Assembly (NCBI GenBank): GCA_963576565.1
Contig: OY755042.1
Location: forward strand, 2,346,112 to 2,410,111
Direction of reading: 5' to 3'
Source: Aspidapion aeneum
Taxonomy: Eukaryota; Arthropoda; Insecta; Coleoptera; Brentidae
DNA length: 64,000 nt
Part shown: positions 1 to 11,614 of the stretch, piece after piece
How the letters are laid out: each line of letters starts with the position of its first letter
Position numbering within the stretch: position 1 is the first letter of the stretch
The notes under the pieces: generated by a model
Databases searched by the model: none
What the model saw: only the letters and a program-made list of their open reading frames with translations
What the model was told of the DNA's origin: nothing
Position numbers and translations under genes: made by a program

Positions 1-675
1 TTTTGTTTTTGTCTTTTCAACTACAGTAGGAATATATTTGCAAAGGATCGTTTGTACTGGAAGCGGAAATTATCGTCTAGGCCTAATTTTTCGATCGGTC
101 AATCAATCAATTCTATTCTTTGGTAAAGTTAAGGTGCCCGCAGACTGCCGTAAGCTAACGTAAATACGTAAGCTCCTAACGTGACCTTGACGACGGTGTG
201 ACGAAGTGCGCTTGCGTAACTGTCAAATCTCATGCTTACGTAAAAATACGTGGCACAACTTAAACTATCTATTATCCCCAAAAACTAGATGTTTTCTTTT
301 TATAGAGGTACATTAAAAATAAAGTTTACGGGCATGATAGAGCCAATAATTAGGAAGAACTTCGAAATAAAATTACAGAAGCATTTCAAACTATTACCCC
401 TAACATGCTTCTAAACACAAAGATTGGATTTTATTATAAACTCAGATATCGTCTAGCCGAAGAAGGAGGACATTTTTTTGAGCATTTACTTTAAAAATTT
501 TAGTTGGGAGGGACCCCTTGGTTTTTATAGTGTTTTTTAATAACCTGCTTTTATTTGTTCCTCACCATAATTTTTTTTACACTTTATGTTGTAGGAAATA
601 AATCTGAATCGTTCTACGAAAATTAATAGGTTAGCATTAAATTAATTGCAAACCTGACCAAAAAAATTTAACTCT
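1..675. other. AT-rich stretch without recognisable gene
   Basis: No coding frame or known repeat end was recognised. A slightly GC-richer patch at about 131-260 contains repeated GTAAGCT and ACGTAA words, spaced as direct and inverted copies, which could be the worn end of a MITE; no partner end was found. Confidence 0.3.
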
Positions 676-1104
676 CTAGAAAGCGCGTCTCTTCGCTTTG
701 CGAGAACCTGAAAGTTCCACATGGTTAAGAGCTTTACCATCATCTACTTTAGGCAATCTTCTTGATGATTCTTTATTTTGAATTCCTGTATCACTGCGAA
801 TTGGAGAACCTGTTGTTGAACCACACGATTGCATTTGGCGCAAAAAAGTGGATACCATATTTATGTTTATGGTGCATGGACTATGATGCAACAAGAATGC
901 AGGTTGTTGAGCGAGACACAGGTTACTGAATGGTATAGTTAAACGTGCCCTAAATTCTGTTGACATTGTAGCTGGACTTAAACCACAGAATATGTGTCGA
1001 AGTGGTGAAAAACGTGTTGACGGATTAACTTTAGTGCCATGGAAGAAAGGTAAAGCACTTTTGTAGGATGCTACCTGCAGGGATACAGTGACTGAATCAT
1101 ACAT
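676..1104 (-). CDS. Hypothetical 142-residue open frame, unrecognised
   Basis: An uninterrupted minus-strand frame starts at an ATG at 1104 and ends just before 676. The product is rich in Ser, Arg and Pro, contains a hydrophobic His-rich stretch near residues 60-80 and ends in a basic KAKRR-like tail that could act as a nuclear signal. There is no signal peptide or transmembrane helix. The composition looks protein-like and not low-complexity, and the frame is long for DNA this AT-rich. I do not recognise a family. It could be an exon of a host gene, part of an unknown transposon protein, or chance. No convincing splice sites or neighbouring exons were identified. Confidence 0.3.
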   Translation of the reverse strand: MYDSVTVSLQVASYKSALPFFHGTKVNPSTRFSPLRHIFCGLSPATMSTEFRARLTIPFSNLCLAQQPAFLLHHSPCTININMVSTFLRQMQSCGSTTGSPIRSDTGIQNKESSRRLPKVDDGKALNHVELSGSRKAKRRAF

Positions 1105-2224
1105 TAGAAAAACCTCTATAAAAGCTGGTTCAGTGGCTGAAATAAGGAAAAGAATAAAACAACAAAAATATAAAGAGCTTGAAGATAGATTTTATTTTGT
1201 ATCATTCTCTGTGAAAACTTTTGGACCTTGGGGGAGGAAGAAAAATAAATTATAAATGAAATTGTCTGTAAATTAAAAACAAAAAATAATTATGTAAGTA
1301 ATTTTATACCATAGAAAATAAGTTTGGCCATCCAAAGAGGAAATTCTGCAGCAGCTTTGGGGACTATCCCTGTAGATTCTGGTCTGAATTTAATAAATTT
1401 ATTATAATTTAATTATTTTGTCGAAGGGTGTGTGTGAGAGTATTTTATTGTGGATTTTTAATATTATTTTATTTGTATTTTAGTTTTTAAACAACTAAAT
1501 AATGTATGTTTTGCTTTAAATTTATTAAAAACCACATATGTTAGAATAATTCGCGTGTTTAATAACACATTTTGGTTTAATTTACCAAAATACGCCCCCC
1601 TGGCATCCATACGTTTCTTGCTCAACGTCGCCGTCGTGTTGAAAGTTCTGGATAACAAAAGTTCCCGTAATTTCGTGATTTAGCTAGAATAATTTGTTTT
1701 CATTCAGAGTTTACCAAAGAGCTATCAATATACCCCCATGGATCTTCAGAATTAATAGGGAAAAGAAATTCATTTAGATTGATGTATTATTTTGATCGAA
1801 GCGCGGCGTGACCTACTTTGTCAAGGTCGCATAATTTTAACGTGCATAAAAATGCTGGGGGCATAATTTAAACCCAGTGACTAAAATGACAGAAGCTTAT
1901 GTCACAGCTTATGTGCTTCTATCGTAAAATCGCTGCTGATAGGCAGTAGACATCATGCCCCCCTCATATAGAGATTAAAAGAATAATAAAATTGTTGGTA
2001 GGGTTAAAAATCTGGAAACTTAGATTACTCTAAAGTTGGTGTTTTTATAAATGAACTATTTTATTTAACTTCACAATCTGTCTGACAGTCTGCCTATCAA
2101 ATCTGGCAATTCATTTTTGAGACACTTCCCGTGAACAGAATGAATTTTGGCACAGTAATGTATTTCAGGCAACAATACAATATTATGGAACAATGTGGTT
2201 GTTAGGCGGGGGTTAAGGGGTGTA
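1105..2224. other. No gene recognised
   Basis: AT-rich sequence with only short open frames. The 64-residue minus-strand frame at 1464-1658 has no recognisable motif. Short GC-richer patches near 1800-1960 show no TIR or coding signature. Confidence 0.3.
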
Positions 2225-2505
2225 AAGGGCATTGGTTCGGTTCGGTACTGCTTTATCCAGTTCCTTCAGCATTTTTATCAGTTCTCCTTTCTTATCTGTT
2301 ATTAAGGCAATATCATTAGCATATCTTAGGTGGTTAAAGTATTGTCCGTTTCTCTGATACCTATTTCTTCCCAATCTAAGTTTTTAAAAACATCTTCCAG
2401 GGCCTGGTTAAATAGTTTAGGGGATACTGTGTCACCCTGTCTAAAACCTCTTCTTATGCGGATTGACTTGGTTCCTTTCCTCCTGAGCAGCCGCGAAGTT
2501 ACTTC
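2225..2505 (-). pseudogene. RTE-type LINE reverse transcriptase fragment
   Basis: Read on the minus strand, this piece encodes the RT palm region of an RTE-like non-LTR retrotransposon. It runs from a QGDTVSP-like block (about 2440) through an ALEDVFK-like helix (about 2400) and INGQYxNHLRYANDI (about 2300-2340). The catalytic FADD is degenerate, reading YAND. It stops abruptly at about 2500, where plus-strand Penelope coding begins, so the junction is an insertion or rearrangement point. A related copy lies at 5214-5870. It is a dead fragment. Confidence 0.75.
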
Positions 2506-2509
2506 AAGA

Positions 2510-3355
2510 GCCTTTCTGCCCTACATCCCTAGAGTGACAGATAGGATCGGACGTATTCTGGGAAAACACAACATAAAAACGATCTTCAATCCATCTAAGA
2601 AGATCGAGAACCACCTCAGATCTGCGAAGGATATAAGGAACCCACTAAGTTCTTCGGGGGTATACCGCATTCCCTGTACCTGTGGAAGTGTCTACATCGG
2701 AACAACCAAACGGTCCGTAAACACAAGAATCAAAGAACACAAAGCCAACTGTCGACTCGGACATACGGAAAAATCCGCAGTTGCAGACCACACACTAAAC
2801 AATGAAGACCACCGAATAAAATTTGAAGACACACAAGTTCTCTGCGCCTCCTCTTCATACTATCCAAGACTCTATAGAGAAGCAATCGAAATTCATAAAC
2901 ACCAGCAGAACTTCAACAGATCTGAAGAAACTCTTAAAATTAACAGAACATGGGTACCGGTTCTTAAAAACACTAAACGGCTCGCTTACAATAACAAAAC
3001 TGAATCAAGGGAATGTGACCAATCACCGACCAGCTCTGATATACGCCCCGCCCACCATAGCTATATAACCTGCGCCCGCGACAGGCTAACCACCAGTCTT
3101 CGAGAAGCCGACAAACAGTCAACATCTCCTGAAGATGCCATCCACTCGAGATGGCGAAACGTCGAGAACGAATTTCCAACGACGACGGCCGAACAGCCCG
3201 AAAGCATACCCACCATTGGACGATGGCCGCGAAAGCCTTTCACAAAACCCTTGAAACCTGAAAAACACTGCGAAAAAAATTTAAAATACAGCGATCCTGA
3301 AAACCAATGCCTAAAAACAAGCCGCTTCATTGCAATAAATTTTACTTGTTCATAA
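2510..3355 (+). pseudogene. Penelope-like element C-terminal part with GIY-YIG endonuclease
   Basis: This frame encodes the C-terminal end of a Penelope-like retroelement (PLE). The GIY-YIG nuclease is visible as GVYRIPCTCGSVYIGTTKRS followed by RIKEHK (about 2656-2745). It carries the Cys pair (CTC) that PLE nucleases use in a zinc-binding insert. A second conserved stretch (EKSAVADH, about 2767) fits the downstream part of the domain. RT motifs are absent, so the copy is 5'-truncated. After about 2950 the frame continues through sequence rich in Thr, Ser and Pro that is probably 3' non-coding DNA. In PLEs this nuclease nicks target DNA for integration. A second PLE fragment lies at 21640-22440. 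Confidence 0.8.
3105..3185 (+). ncRNA. Candidate hammerhead-like ribozyme fold in the Penelope 3' region
   Basis: CTGAAGA at 3129-3135 matches the hammerhead CUGANGA box. GCCATC (3137-3142) can pair with GATGGC (3150-3155) as stem II, and GAAAC follows at 3156-3160. GTCG (3161-3164) can pair with a CGAC about 15 nt downstream as stem III. One unpaired T sits between the CUGANGA box and stem II, which weakens the match. PLEs of many animals are known to carry minimal hammerheads in their terminal repeats, so the location is plausible. Cleavage ability is not shown. Confidence 0.35.
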
Positions 3356-3359
3356 CCTA

Positions 3360-3796
3360 GTTTAACCATGTAATTAATGCTTGTTGTTGTAAACAATATT
3401 TCATTAAAAATAGTTTAGTGTTTGGCACGTTCATTCAGTTTCCAACAATTTTTGCTTGCACAAAAACTTTTATTTTTCTCATTAAAAATATTGGTTTTGT
3501 TCCAAACAAAAAAGTACCTATAATGTAATCCCGCTAGAAAGCGAAGCCGTGTGCTCTAATGACTAAAATGCCTTCCACGTTTTCGTGGGCCTGCTTCAAA
3601 ATTGGCTTTCACTTCGGCAGCATTACCCACTTCTCTATTATAGGCAGGGACAAATTTCCTCATTACTTTTTGCGCTTCAACCAGAGTCGTAACTAAGTAG
3701 GGAGTGCAAAGAACAATTCAAAATGTTAAGGCTTAATACCGGCTTATTTATATAAATCTGTGTATTCTTAGAAGAAATTCCTTGTATGAATGGTTG
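3360..3796. other. No gene recognised between Penelope and RTE remains
   Basis: The stretch holds AT-rich DNA and a GC-richer segment at about 3535-3700 with no open frame of note. It may be remains of either neighbouring element. No TIR or tandem repeat was seen. Confidence 0.25.
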
Positions 3797-4024
3797 GGAT
3801 CTATCTATCTATCTATCTATTTAGCCTTCTTTAATCCACTCTTCTCTGTGTGTCGCCGTGTTCATCCATCTAGTTCCCGCGTGTTTCTTTAAATTGTCCG
3901 CCCATCTCATTTGGGGCCTTCTCCTACTTCTTTTATTTTCCCAAGGTCTCTAGTTTACAATACATTTGTTCCATCGATCGTCTTTCTGTCTGATATTATC
4001 ATTCCTTTTTCTATCTGTCAGCTT

Positions 4025-5213
4025 TACATGTCATGTCATTTGTCTTTTCATCACTTGGATGTTGCCAAAAATGTTTATCACTCGTTGGTAGAATCGCATC
4101 TTCGATATGGCATTTGCTTTTGGGGATCCTGTTCGCAGTTTTTAATAAATTCAGTTTTTGCCCTCCAAAAAAGGGCAATAAGGAATTTGTGTGGAGTCAA
4201 AAAGCGCGTTTCTTGCAGGCCTCTTTTTTTGAGGCATAGAATTTTAACTTTGTGTTGTATTTTTATTTTAGAAACTGTATGTTTAATGTTTAAAAAGTAT
4301 CGTCATGAATTATTATTACCTAGACAGTATAACACTCGTAATACTTTTACTCTTAATCTTCCTATACCTCGCTCAACTTTGGTTAAAAACTCATTTATTT
4401 ACAATGGAAAAAAGCTTTTTAATCATTTGCCAGTTGAGTTTCGAGAAATAAAAATTCTAGGGAAATTTAGAAGAAAAACAAAAGATTTTTTAGCGAGCAA
4501 AGCTTACTATACTTTGGAAGAATACTTTGCTGACTGAGACTATTTATTTTTATATTTAGGTTTATCTGACAAAATCTGACACAGATCGTGGGGTTTTGAT
4601 TTTATTGAATGTAAATTTTGACGTCGTTTTGTTTTAATCAAGTTTTAGCTTTTTATTGTATTTAACAAATTTATATCTATATTTTTAAGTTTGACTTACT
4701 TTTTTTATTTAAATAATTTTAAATCAATAATTTTCATTGAATTTAAATTTTGGCGTCGTTATGTTTTAATCAAATTTTAGATTTGTCTTATTTTAACCGA
4801 TTTTTATATAGCTTTAAGTTTGACTGTTTGACTTTTTTTATTTAAATAATTTTAAATCAATAATAATTATTTAGTGTTCAATAGACTATAATTGGATAAA
4901 TGAGGCTTTTGTCAATGTCTACTTTGGTAAACTGACTAATAAAGCCAATTTTTGTATTTGAACTTAAATAAAATTATGGCGTTAGCAATTAAAAGTAGGT
5001 ACATCAAATGTTAGTTAAATTTATTTTTAAACTTTATTTAGTTTTTCTATTATTGTTATTTTGATAGGGATTAATGTATCTCCATAGTTTTAAAGCTTTT
5101 AGTTGGATATTTGTACTTCAGATAAGCAAGGCTTTGTCAATGTATACTATTGTATTCTGACTAATAAAGCTAATTTTGATTTGATTTGATTTGATTTGAT
5201 TTGATTTGATATG
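4025..5213 (+). mobile_element. 5'-truncated CR1/Jockey-like LINE inserted in the RTE
   Basis: A plus-strand frame to 4537 encodes the C-terminal tail of a LINE polymerase, with ESHLRYGICFWG, LQKRAIRNLCG, RPLFLRHRILTL, YNTRNTF and LFNHLP blocks and a final YYTLEEYF-D end. About 0.65 kb of 3' UTR follows, with an internal tandem duplication of about 125 bp (about 4606-4730 and 4735-4865). The element ends in ACTAATAAAGC and a (TTTGA)n tail. The 5' end is cut within the last quarter of the ORF, as expected for incomplete target-primed reverse transcription. The coding part shows no stop codons, so this insertion is probably younger than the RTE it interrupts. Confidence 0.85.
5174..5211 (+). 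repeat. (TTTGA)n microsatellite, LINE 3' tail
   Basis: About seven copies of the pentamer TTTGA follow the LINE 3' UTR. This is a typical simple-repeat tail of CR1/Jockey-like elements in insects and marks the insertion boundary. Confidence 0.85.
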
Positions 5214-5870
5214 GATCTTTAAGCTTTTGTAATCTTATCCATGTTTGGTTTTGTAAGTGTCCAGGTCTGGAATCCATAGCTAAGTACAGGAAGCATACAT
5301 TGAGTATACACTTTCGTTTTGAGATACTGAGGATATTTTTTATTTCTTAATATGTAGCTTAATTTACCGAATTCTGCCCAGGCCAATCTTACTCGCCTCT
5401 TGATTTCAGCTGTTTGGTTTTCTTTTTTCCGTTTAATAATTTGTCCCAGGTATATGTATTCCTCTACTTGTTTTATTTTACTTTAGTTTATTTTGATCGT
5501 AATATCTTCATCTGTGTTTGTTATGATTTAAGTTTTAGTGTAGTTTATACTTAAGCCTATATTTTTAGCTGCTGTATCCAGTTCTTCCATATAGCATTTT
5601 TATCAGTTCTTTTTTCTTGTCTGTTTTCAAGGCAAAATCATCAGCATTTCTTAGGTGGTTCAAGAATTGTCCGTTTACTTTGATGACTATTTCTTCCCAA
5701 TATAAGCTTTTAAAAACATCTTCTAGGGCTTGGTTAAATAATTTAGGGGATATTGTATTACCCTATCTGACACCTCTGAATGATTGGAATGACACCTTTG
5801 AATGGTTGAAATGCGTCTCCAATAGTCGCAAAAATGCTTTAAACTCTTTGTCTATTTGAGAGTAGTATCT

Positions 5871-7293
5871 GGATTACTATTTTTAAGAGTTTCTGAGATT
5901 AGGTTCGCATGGTTTCTCTCTGTTCAGTGACTGCTACTAGCACTATTATAATCAGAGCATTTCTCGATAATAATTATATCAAATGGGCAAGCGCCATTAA
6001 GGCAACCTATACTAAGTCTATGTCACATGTACAGGCATACTTGTAGTTCCTGACTTGGTTCCTAACAACACTAGGTTTCTCCCAATTTCATTGACTTTAC
6101 ACGGTGTGCCGGAAGGAGATATAGGTTACATGAAAATGGTGCTAAAAACTGCACTTTTTAAATGTAGACACTTTTCTGACTTGACAACTATCAAATCTTG
6201 TTAACCTTTTGTATTAAAAAATAGTTATAGTACGTGACAAATGATAAATTATAAAATTAAATATATTGTGCTGTTTTTTAAAACTAAATATTTTGTCTAA
6301 TTAAAATAGGTAAACTTAAGAAGGCTATTTTATGATTTTAAAACCTAAATTCTCAAAAATTTAACTAAAAAATGTAAAATTGTAAAAAAGAAAATCTGTT
6401 TAAAAATTAAATTATTAATTCTAATTAAACACAACCTGATCCTCTTTTCTGAGTTTCCAGAGAATATCTTTTATTTATTTATTACAAAAGGTACCCTAAC
6501 ATATTAAACTAACACCACAATTTACAAGAGTACACTATAGTTTAAAACTATTATTTATTAAACCAAAAAGAACAAACGGAAAAAAAAACTATTACTACAG
6601 TAGTATTCATCGTATACGATTGCATTGCAGTAGCGTGTCGTGAATAAAAGGGCGGGGGGGGGGGGGGGGGGGGGCGAAGACCTTAAGGGGCGTAAATATA
6701 GGTATGGGAGTCAAATAAATTACAAACCTTTTTTTAACATAATAACATTATTAATTCTATTTTTTTCTCAAAGGACGCCAGGGACGCCAAGCGCAGAAGG
6801 GCGGGGGAAGGGGGGGCGCGTTCGACCCCTTTGGCCCTCTATACAACACGCCACTGTTGCATTGCCAATCCAATTTTTATTTCATCAAAATCGGTTCAGT
6901 AGAAATGAATTTATAAGGAAATAAATGCAGACATGATTGGCAAGGCAATCGTAAAATATTTAAAACAATGGTTAAAACAAAAATCTTTTTTTTAGAACCA
7001 CTGAACCGATTTTGCTGATTCATACCTTGTTGCGGATGGCAGGAATGCTGCTCTTTTAGTGATTTAAAAAAAATGTTAAAACATGTTCGCAACACAAGAA
7101 TAAACGAGCATCTTTGAAAGGTACAATTTTATTTCGTCCGCCATCTTGGATTTTGAAATGACAGACAAAAAAATTTATTTATTCAAAACTCTGATTAATT
7201 CTCTGGCAAGTGCAGTATGTCTCATTCAAATCCATGGTACAGTTAAAAAGTTATAATGAAAAAAAAATTGTCGGTTTTTTTTGGCCCACCCGG
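5871..7293. other. Gene-free stretch with low-complexity runs
   Basis: No coding sequence was recognised. It contains a G-run at 6653-6674 and a second G-rich patch at about 6795-6820. At 6875-6900 and 7000-7020 there are two inverted copies of an AACCGATTTTG word. A weak inverted pair, near 6103 (CACGGTGTGCC) and 7281 (GGCCCACCCGG), may bound a decayed element. Confidence 0.3.
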
Positions 7294-7702
7294 TATTTTA
7301 TTCAACTTCAGACTCAATTACCTTTCGTTTGATACCACACAAGCCATGTTTTGACTTAAACTGTAATTTTTAAAATCTACCCTTACCCTTTTTTTTTAAA
7401 TAAACTGAAATTTTTATTTGTCTTAGGTGGATTTTGTTCATTTTTAAATGGGACCATCTCGACCCAGCCTAGGTACTAAATTTTATTCAAATCGGGCAAG
7501 CGGTTTTTAAGTTATCCGCGTTGGTCGTTACAGTCAGACATATAGACAGACAGATAGACAGACGGTGCGATAAACAAGTTGCAAAATCATCTGAAATGCA
7601 AAGATATATAAACATTTTTAAAATCGGGGCAACTTTTTTTTTCTCGCAAAAATTAGGAACACCATAGCTCACACTACTACAGTATAGTAGTAGTGTGAGC
7701 TA
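7294..7702 (-). mobile_element. AGCTCACAC hairpin family, copy A (truncated)
   Basis: This is a partial copy of the family best seen at 11418-12149. It holds one degraded internal unit, the box CGGGCAAGCGGTTTTTAAG, a degenerate CAGACAGA tract (7534-7565), the ATTTTTGC/GAAAAA box, and the terminal hairpin 7665-7702 whose arms read TAGCTCACACTACTA and its complement. The other end is missing. It lies in the opposite orientation to copy B. Confidence 0.75.
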
Positions 7703-10155
7703 AAAACTTCGAACGTCGAAAATAATACCTTTTCTAGCCATTGCTGCGTGAGCTAGGAAGGTAAAAATAGATTTTTATTTGTTAATTTAAAATCCTTTAT
7801 CTCGGAAATGGAGCAATTTTTGACTCTAGTTCATATTAACTTTTATCTCTATTTTGTGGTGTAGAATATGTTTTTAAAATATTTACGTCTAATTTTAGGA
7901 CACCCTATATAGGTAAACGATATCTTCGCCCTACGGCCCCCCCCCCCCTAAGCAACGACGCTGCTCTCAGTGCTCTTACTAACACAAATCGAGTGCTAAG
8001 GAGCCATTGTTCCCCAACAAAGCAACTTTGTCTTAAAAGGCATTTTAAAAGGCTTTGTTTTTACATGATCTTATTAAACAATCTTGGAGCTTTCCAGGAA
8101 ACAAACGATTAGGGTGTTGTATTGTTAAAATAATTCAGGAGAAATACCTATCCTTAAGAGCTTTTAGTTGGTAGTAAGAGCACTTACTTATTAGGTTAAA
8201 TTTTGTAAGTAGCTTAATTTTGACAAAACAGAAAATCAAGCGAATAAAATTTCAGAATTTGGGACAGAAGAAACAATGAAATATAATTAAATGCAATTCG
8301 TATCCCTTGGAATTATTTATATTTTACTGGATCGTCGGTATATGGGATAAAATAAAACTGGATATTTCAAGCTAAGCCAACGTTTCGATGTTTATTAACA
8401 CCTTTATCAAGGCTAAAATGACAAAAAAATACACGTTAAAACTGATCTCTAAGCATTAATTAAGAAATAATTGAAAATTGATAGGTTTTTTAGTTAATAA
8501 TAATGTTTTTTACAAAAATAGTTAAGTTTTTTAAAGGTACATTACAACCAGAAATAAAATACGCAACACACAAATGAACAATTAAAAATAAAGAATATAC
8601 AGAATAAAAGGGGGGATGAGCACACTTACCTAACTTGATGCAATCCTGGAGTTGTAAGGTATAATAACCTTCGTACTATATGCTATATATAACCACATCA
8701 CAAATGACAAATTCGAACTGTTATAATAGGTATATATCGCACACGTTATTAAAAAATATAATTTTGAAAACGAATTTTACTTGTGTTCTTGTCAAATGGA
8801 GCTGTGCAATAAGATAAAATATACCAAACTCTGGTTAAAAAACTGTTTTGTCTAGAAAACAAAGAAAATTAAAAAGAATTTCGCGTTAGAGGGTCAGTGA
8901 CACAGAATTGGTAGTCTTTAAAATTTTATGAAACTTTTAATTATGTTATTGTAAACAGAACTTAAATTGTCAGTGTCCGTCTTTTTGTTTTCTTTCGATG
9001 TTTGTAAAGAAAATCAATCAAGAGTCGTTGTTGATAAAATACCGGAAATTCAGACTATAACAACGTAACGTATAATCTTTTTTTTAATCTTATTCTTTTT
9101 TATAATATTTAACGTCGTGTCTACCACAAACTAAAGTTTATGGCTTCCCTAGCGAAACAAATAAATGTTTTAATATTCTTTCATATTGATTTAAGAACTA
9201 CCTAATAAATTAAATTCTTAAAAATACCACCGCTCTGAGCTAAACAGTATCCGAGCCTGTTATAAAATTCAGTTCGGACATTACTTAGCTTTCCAGATGT
9301 CACTGATTATTGGATGGTGATAATTTTTGCCCGAAGTTCGTCCAAAGTGGTAGCTCTTAAATGGCCATGCGAATAAATTTGGCTTTTTGCATAGCCCCAT
9401 AAAAAACAAAATCATTGGGTACCAAATTTTGTCATCTGAAAGTACCTTGCCTGCTTGTAATAAGGCGCTGACTGTGACGTAGCACGGCACCCCGACACAA
9501 AATAGAATTCTGGAACGTACCACCATCTAATCTTATCGTGTCATTGACTGAACTTACACATTATCATCCGATTATTTATCATCCCTTTTTAAATAAATGT
9601 ATTAGTAAGGGCGCCTAAAACTCTTAAACAATCATGATATCAATAAACAAACAGTGGTCTACTCGTTTTATTTACTAAACTCACACATTGTCATCCAGCT
9701 ACTTACTCTCTCTTTTTAACTCAAATTAGTGTGACGGGCGCACCCAATCTAAAACAGTCTTGGGATTAGTTTGCAAATAGAAGTATTTATAAAATGTAAT
9801 TTTTGTAAGTGGGCTCGCGGACCTGATTTTTCGACAAAAAGGGTTAACTTAAAAACATACTGAAACTTCTGAACATCATTACTAAAAAAGAGTAGATAGT
9901 CCAGTAGGCCTTGAAAAAACTATTATTTGATTGACGCAACTTTCAGAATTGTCATTTTTCCTTTCAACGCAACTTGTTAAAGTACCATATTTGCATGTTG
10001 CTGGATTGTTTATAAAAAAATACTTTTAAGGTAAACTTATTTAATTATTCAGTCGTTAAACTTGCAGGTTCTTATCCGCTACAAAGTCAGGGTTACGTTC
10101 GTATTATTTTCTAGTTTTTGGTACAGCCAAAGAATAACATTGTTTAACTCATTTG
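7703..10155. other. Mostly unrecognised AT-rich DNA with a Penelope-like motif
   Basis: At 8372-8408 the minus strand reads CTTGATAAAGGTG followed by CATCGAAACGTTGG, a layout like the terminal repeats of PLEs in this window. A C-run lies at 7939-7947. Small open frames such as 9281-9526 have no recognisable motif. No TIR pair was identified. Confidence 0.3.
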
Positions 10156-10718
10156 GTTAGAAAAATAAGTTTTCTTGATTTAATTATAGTTTGTTTTTCT
10201 TTGAATAATCTTTTTTTTTAAGAAAACAATTAAATGCATCGAGTCAAAAGGATGTTAATTTCTCAAATCAAGACGAATTTAAAGAATCTTTTGATTCAAA
10301 AAACCTATTAGATACATTTTTTTAATTTAATTAGTTGTTTAAAATAAAAATCATTTTCGGACTTCCATTGTCATTATTTTATTTTATAAACTACGTTTCG
10401 ACCCAGTGTAGATCAGTAGATGTTGGATTGTCTTGAGGTGTGTTACCACCTGAAGACAATCAGAGTTAAAATGGTCGAAACCATGTGTATAAAATCAAAT
10501 AATGACAATGGAAGTCCGAAAATGATTTTTAATTTAAACAAATAATTATTTTGAAATAAAAAAAATGTATCTTAAAGTTTTTTTGAATCAAATTTCGTCT
10601 TGACTTGAGACATTAAAATCCTTTTGACTCGATGCATTTAGTTGTTTTCTTAAAAAAAAAATTACTCAAAGCAAAACAAACTATAATTCAATCAAAAAAA
10701 CTTATTTTTCAAATTTTT
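10156..10718. repeat. Long inverted repeat (foldback), arms about 260 bp
   Basis: The left arm, from about 10156 to 10425, is mirrored by 10445-10718. Both carry the TTTGACTCGATGCATTTA region, the AATGACAATGGAAGTCCG region and a GGTCGAAAC box next to a CCTGAAGACAATC or CCTCAAGACAATC box. Only about 20 bp separates the arms. The GACAATG and CGAAAC boxes resemble the end of the PLE at 22350-22440, so this may be two PLE terminal repeats head-to-head. Confidence 0.75.
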
Positions 10719-11211
10719 TTCCGATGAAAAATTATATATTCAAACAAGAAAACAATGTTTTTGATGCAAGATGTTATCGCAAACCCATTGTTTTAAACCA
10801 AGATATTTTTTTTTCAATTATCTATTGGTGTTATACTAGAAAACAAGAAGGTTGCCACTTTCATTCAAAACAAATCAATTTTCTTGGATAAAGGCAACTT
10901 TTATTTTCAACGGAAACCAGCAGTTTAAGAGAATAGATTTTTTTTGTTAAGAAAATATCGTCTTCGTGCATCGGAGAGCAGATTTTTTCTTGGATCAAAG
11001 CAATTTGCATTGACTGAAGACATTTTTTTTTCTGTGTGCTGTACTTAAAAACTAGGAGGTTTAGTTTCTGAGATATTTACAAAAAACTGTTTTTAAGGGC
11101 TGATATACCTTGGCTACACATGAAGTATACTAATAGGCTAGCTAGGAAGGTATCAGATCCGTCATGGATCGATTTATTTTATATTATTCCCATATTATTG
11201 TCTTATCAAAA

Positions 11212-11583
11212 AAATCAAATTTTTTCTTTTTTGTTCTATCACTAATTTTACTTTTTAATTTAAATTTTACTTACTTAGACTTGAAGGTTTGTCCTTAATT
11301 GGCCTTTATTAACATTTCAGCAAACTAGATTCATGTCTACAATTGAATTTGCCTCCAAATTAAAGGGCTATAGACAATAGTTTTTTTTAATAATATAAAA
11401 AATTAATGTGCCATTTTTAGCTCACACATATACTATACTATAGTAGTGTGAGCTATGGTGATCCTAATTTTTTCGAGAAAAAAAAGGTTGCTCCGATTTC
11501 AAAAATTCTTATATGTCTTTGCGTTTCAGATGATTTTGAAACTTTTTTGTTGCGCCGTCTGTCTGTCTGTCTGTCTGTCTGTA

Positions 11584-11614
<31 letters not shown>

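Larger units (their letters stand above)
3797..5870 (-). mobile_element. RTE-type LINE, minus strand, split by a CR1-like insertion
   Basis: Two blocks belong to one minus-strand RTE copy. From about 5870 to 5214 the translation gives the QALEDVFK-like RT block (around 5700) and later a YIYLGQIIK / KRRVRLAW / LSYGFQTW series (5470 to about 5250). From about 4030 to 3797 it gives DRKRND, then RPQMRWADNLKKHAGTRWM and the C-terminal stop, followed by a short (GATA)n tail at 3800-3822, as expected for an RTE 3' end. The missing middle is only a few codons, and the DNA between the blocks is an unrelated plus-strand LINE. Several in-frame stops show the copy is dead. Confidence 0.8.

Noticed and set aside
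2973..3396. Minus-strand open frames opposite the Penelope fragment
   Set aside because: They are antisense to a frame with a recognised GIY-YIG protein and show no motif.
6103..7293. A 1.2-kb element bounded by CACGGTGTGCC and GGCCCACCCGG
   Set aside because: The inverted match is short and imperfect, and no target duplication or internal family was found.
9281..9526. 81-residue minus-strand open frame
   Set aside because: No recognisable motif, no splice context and not clearly longer than chance expectation.
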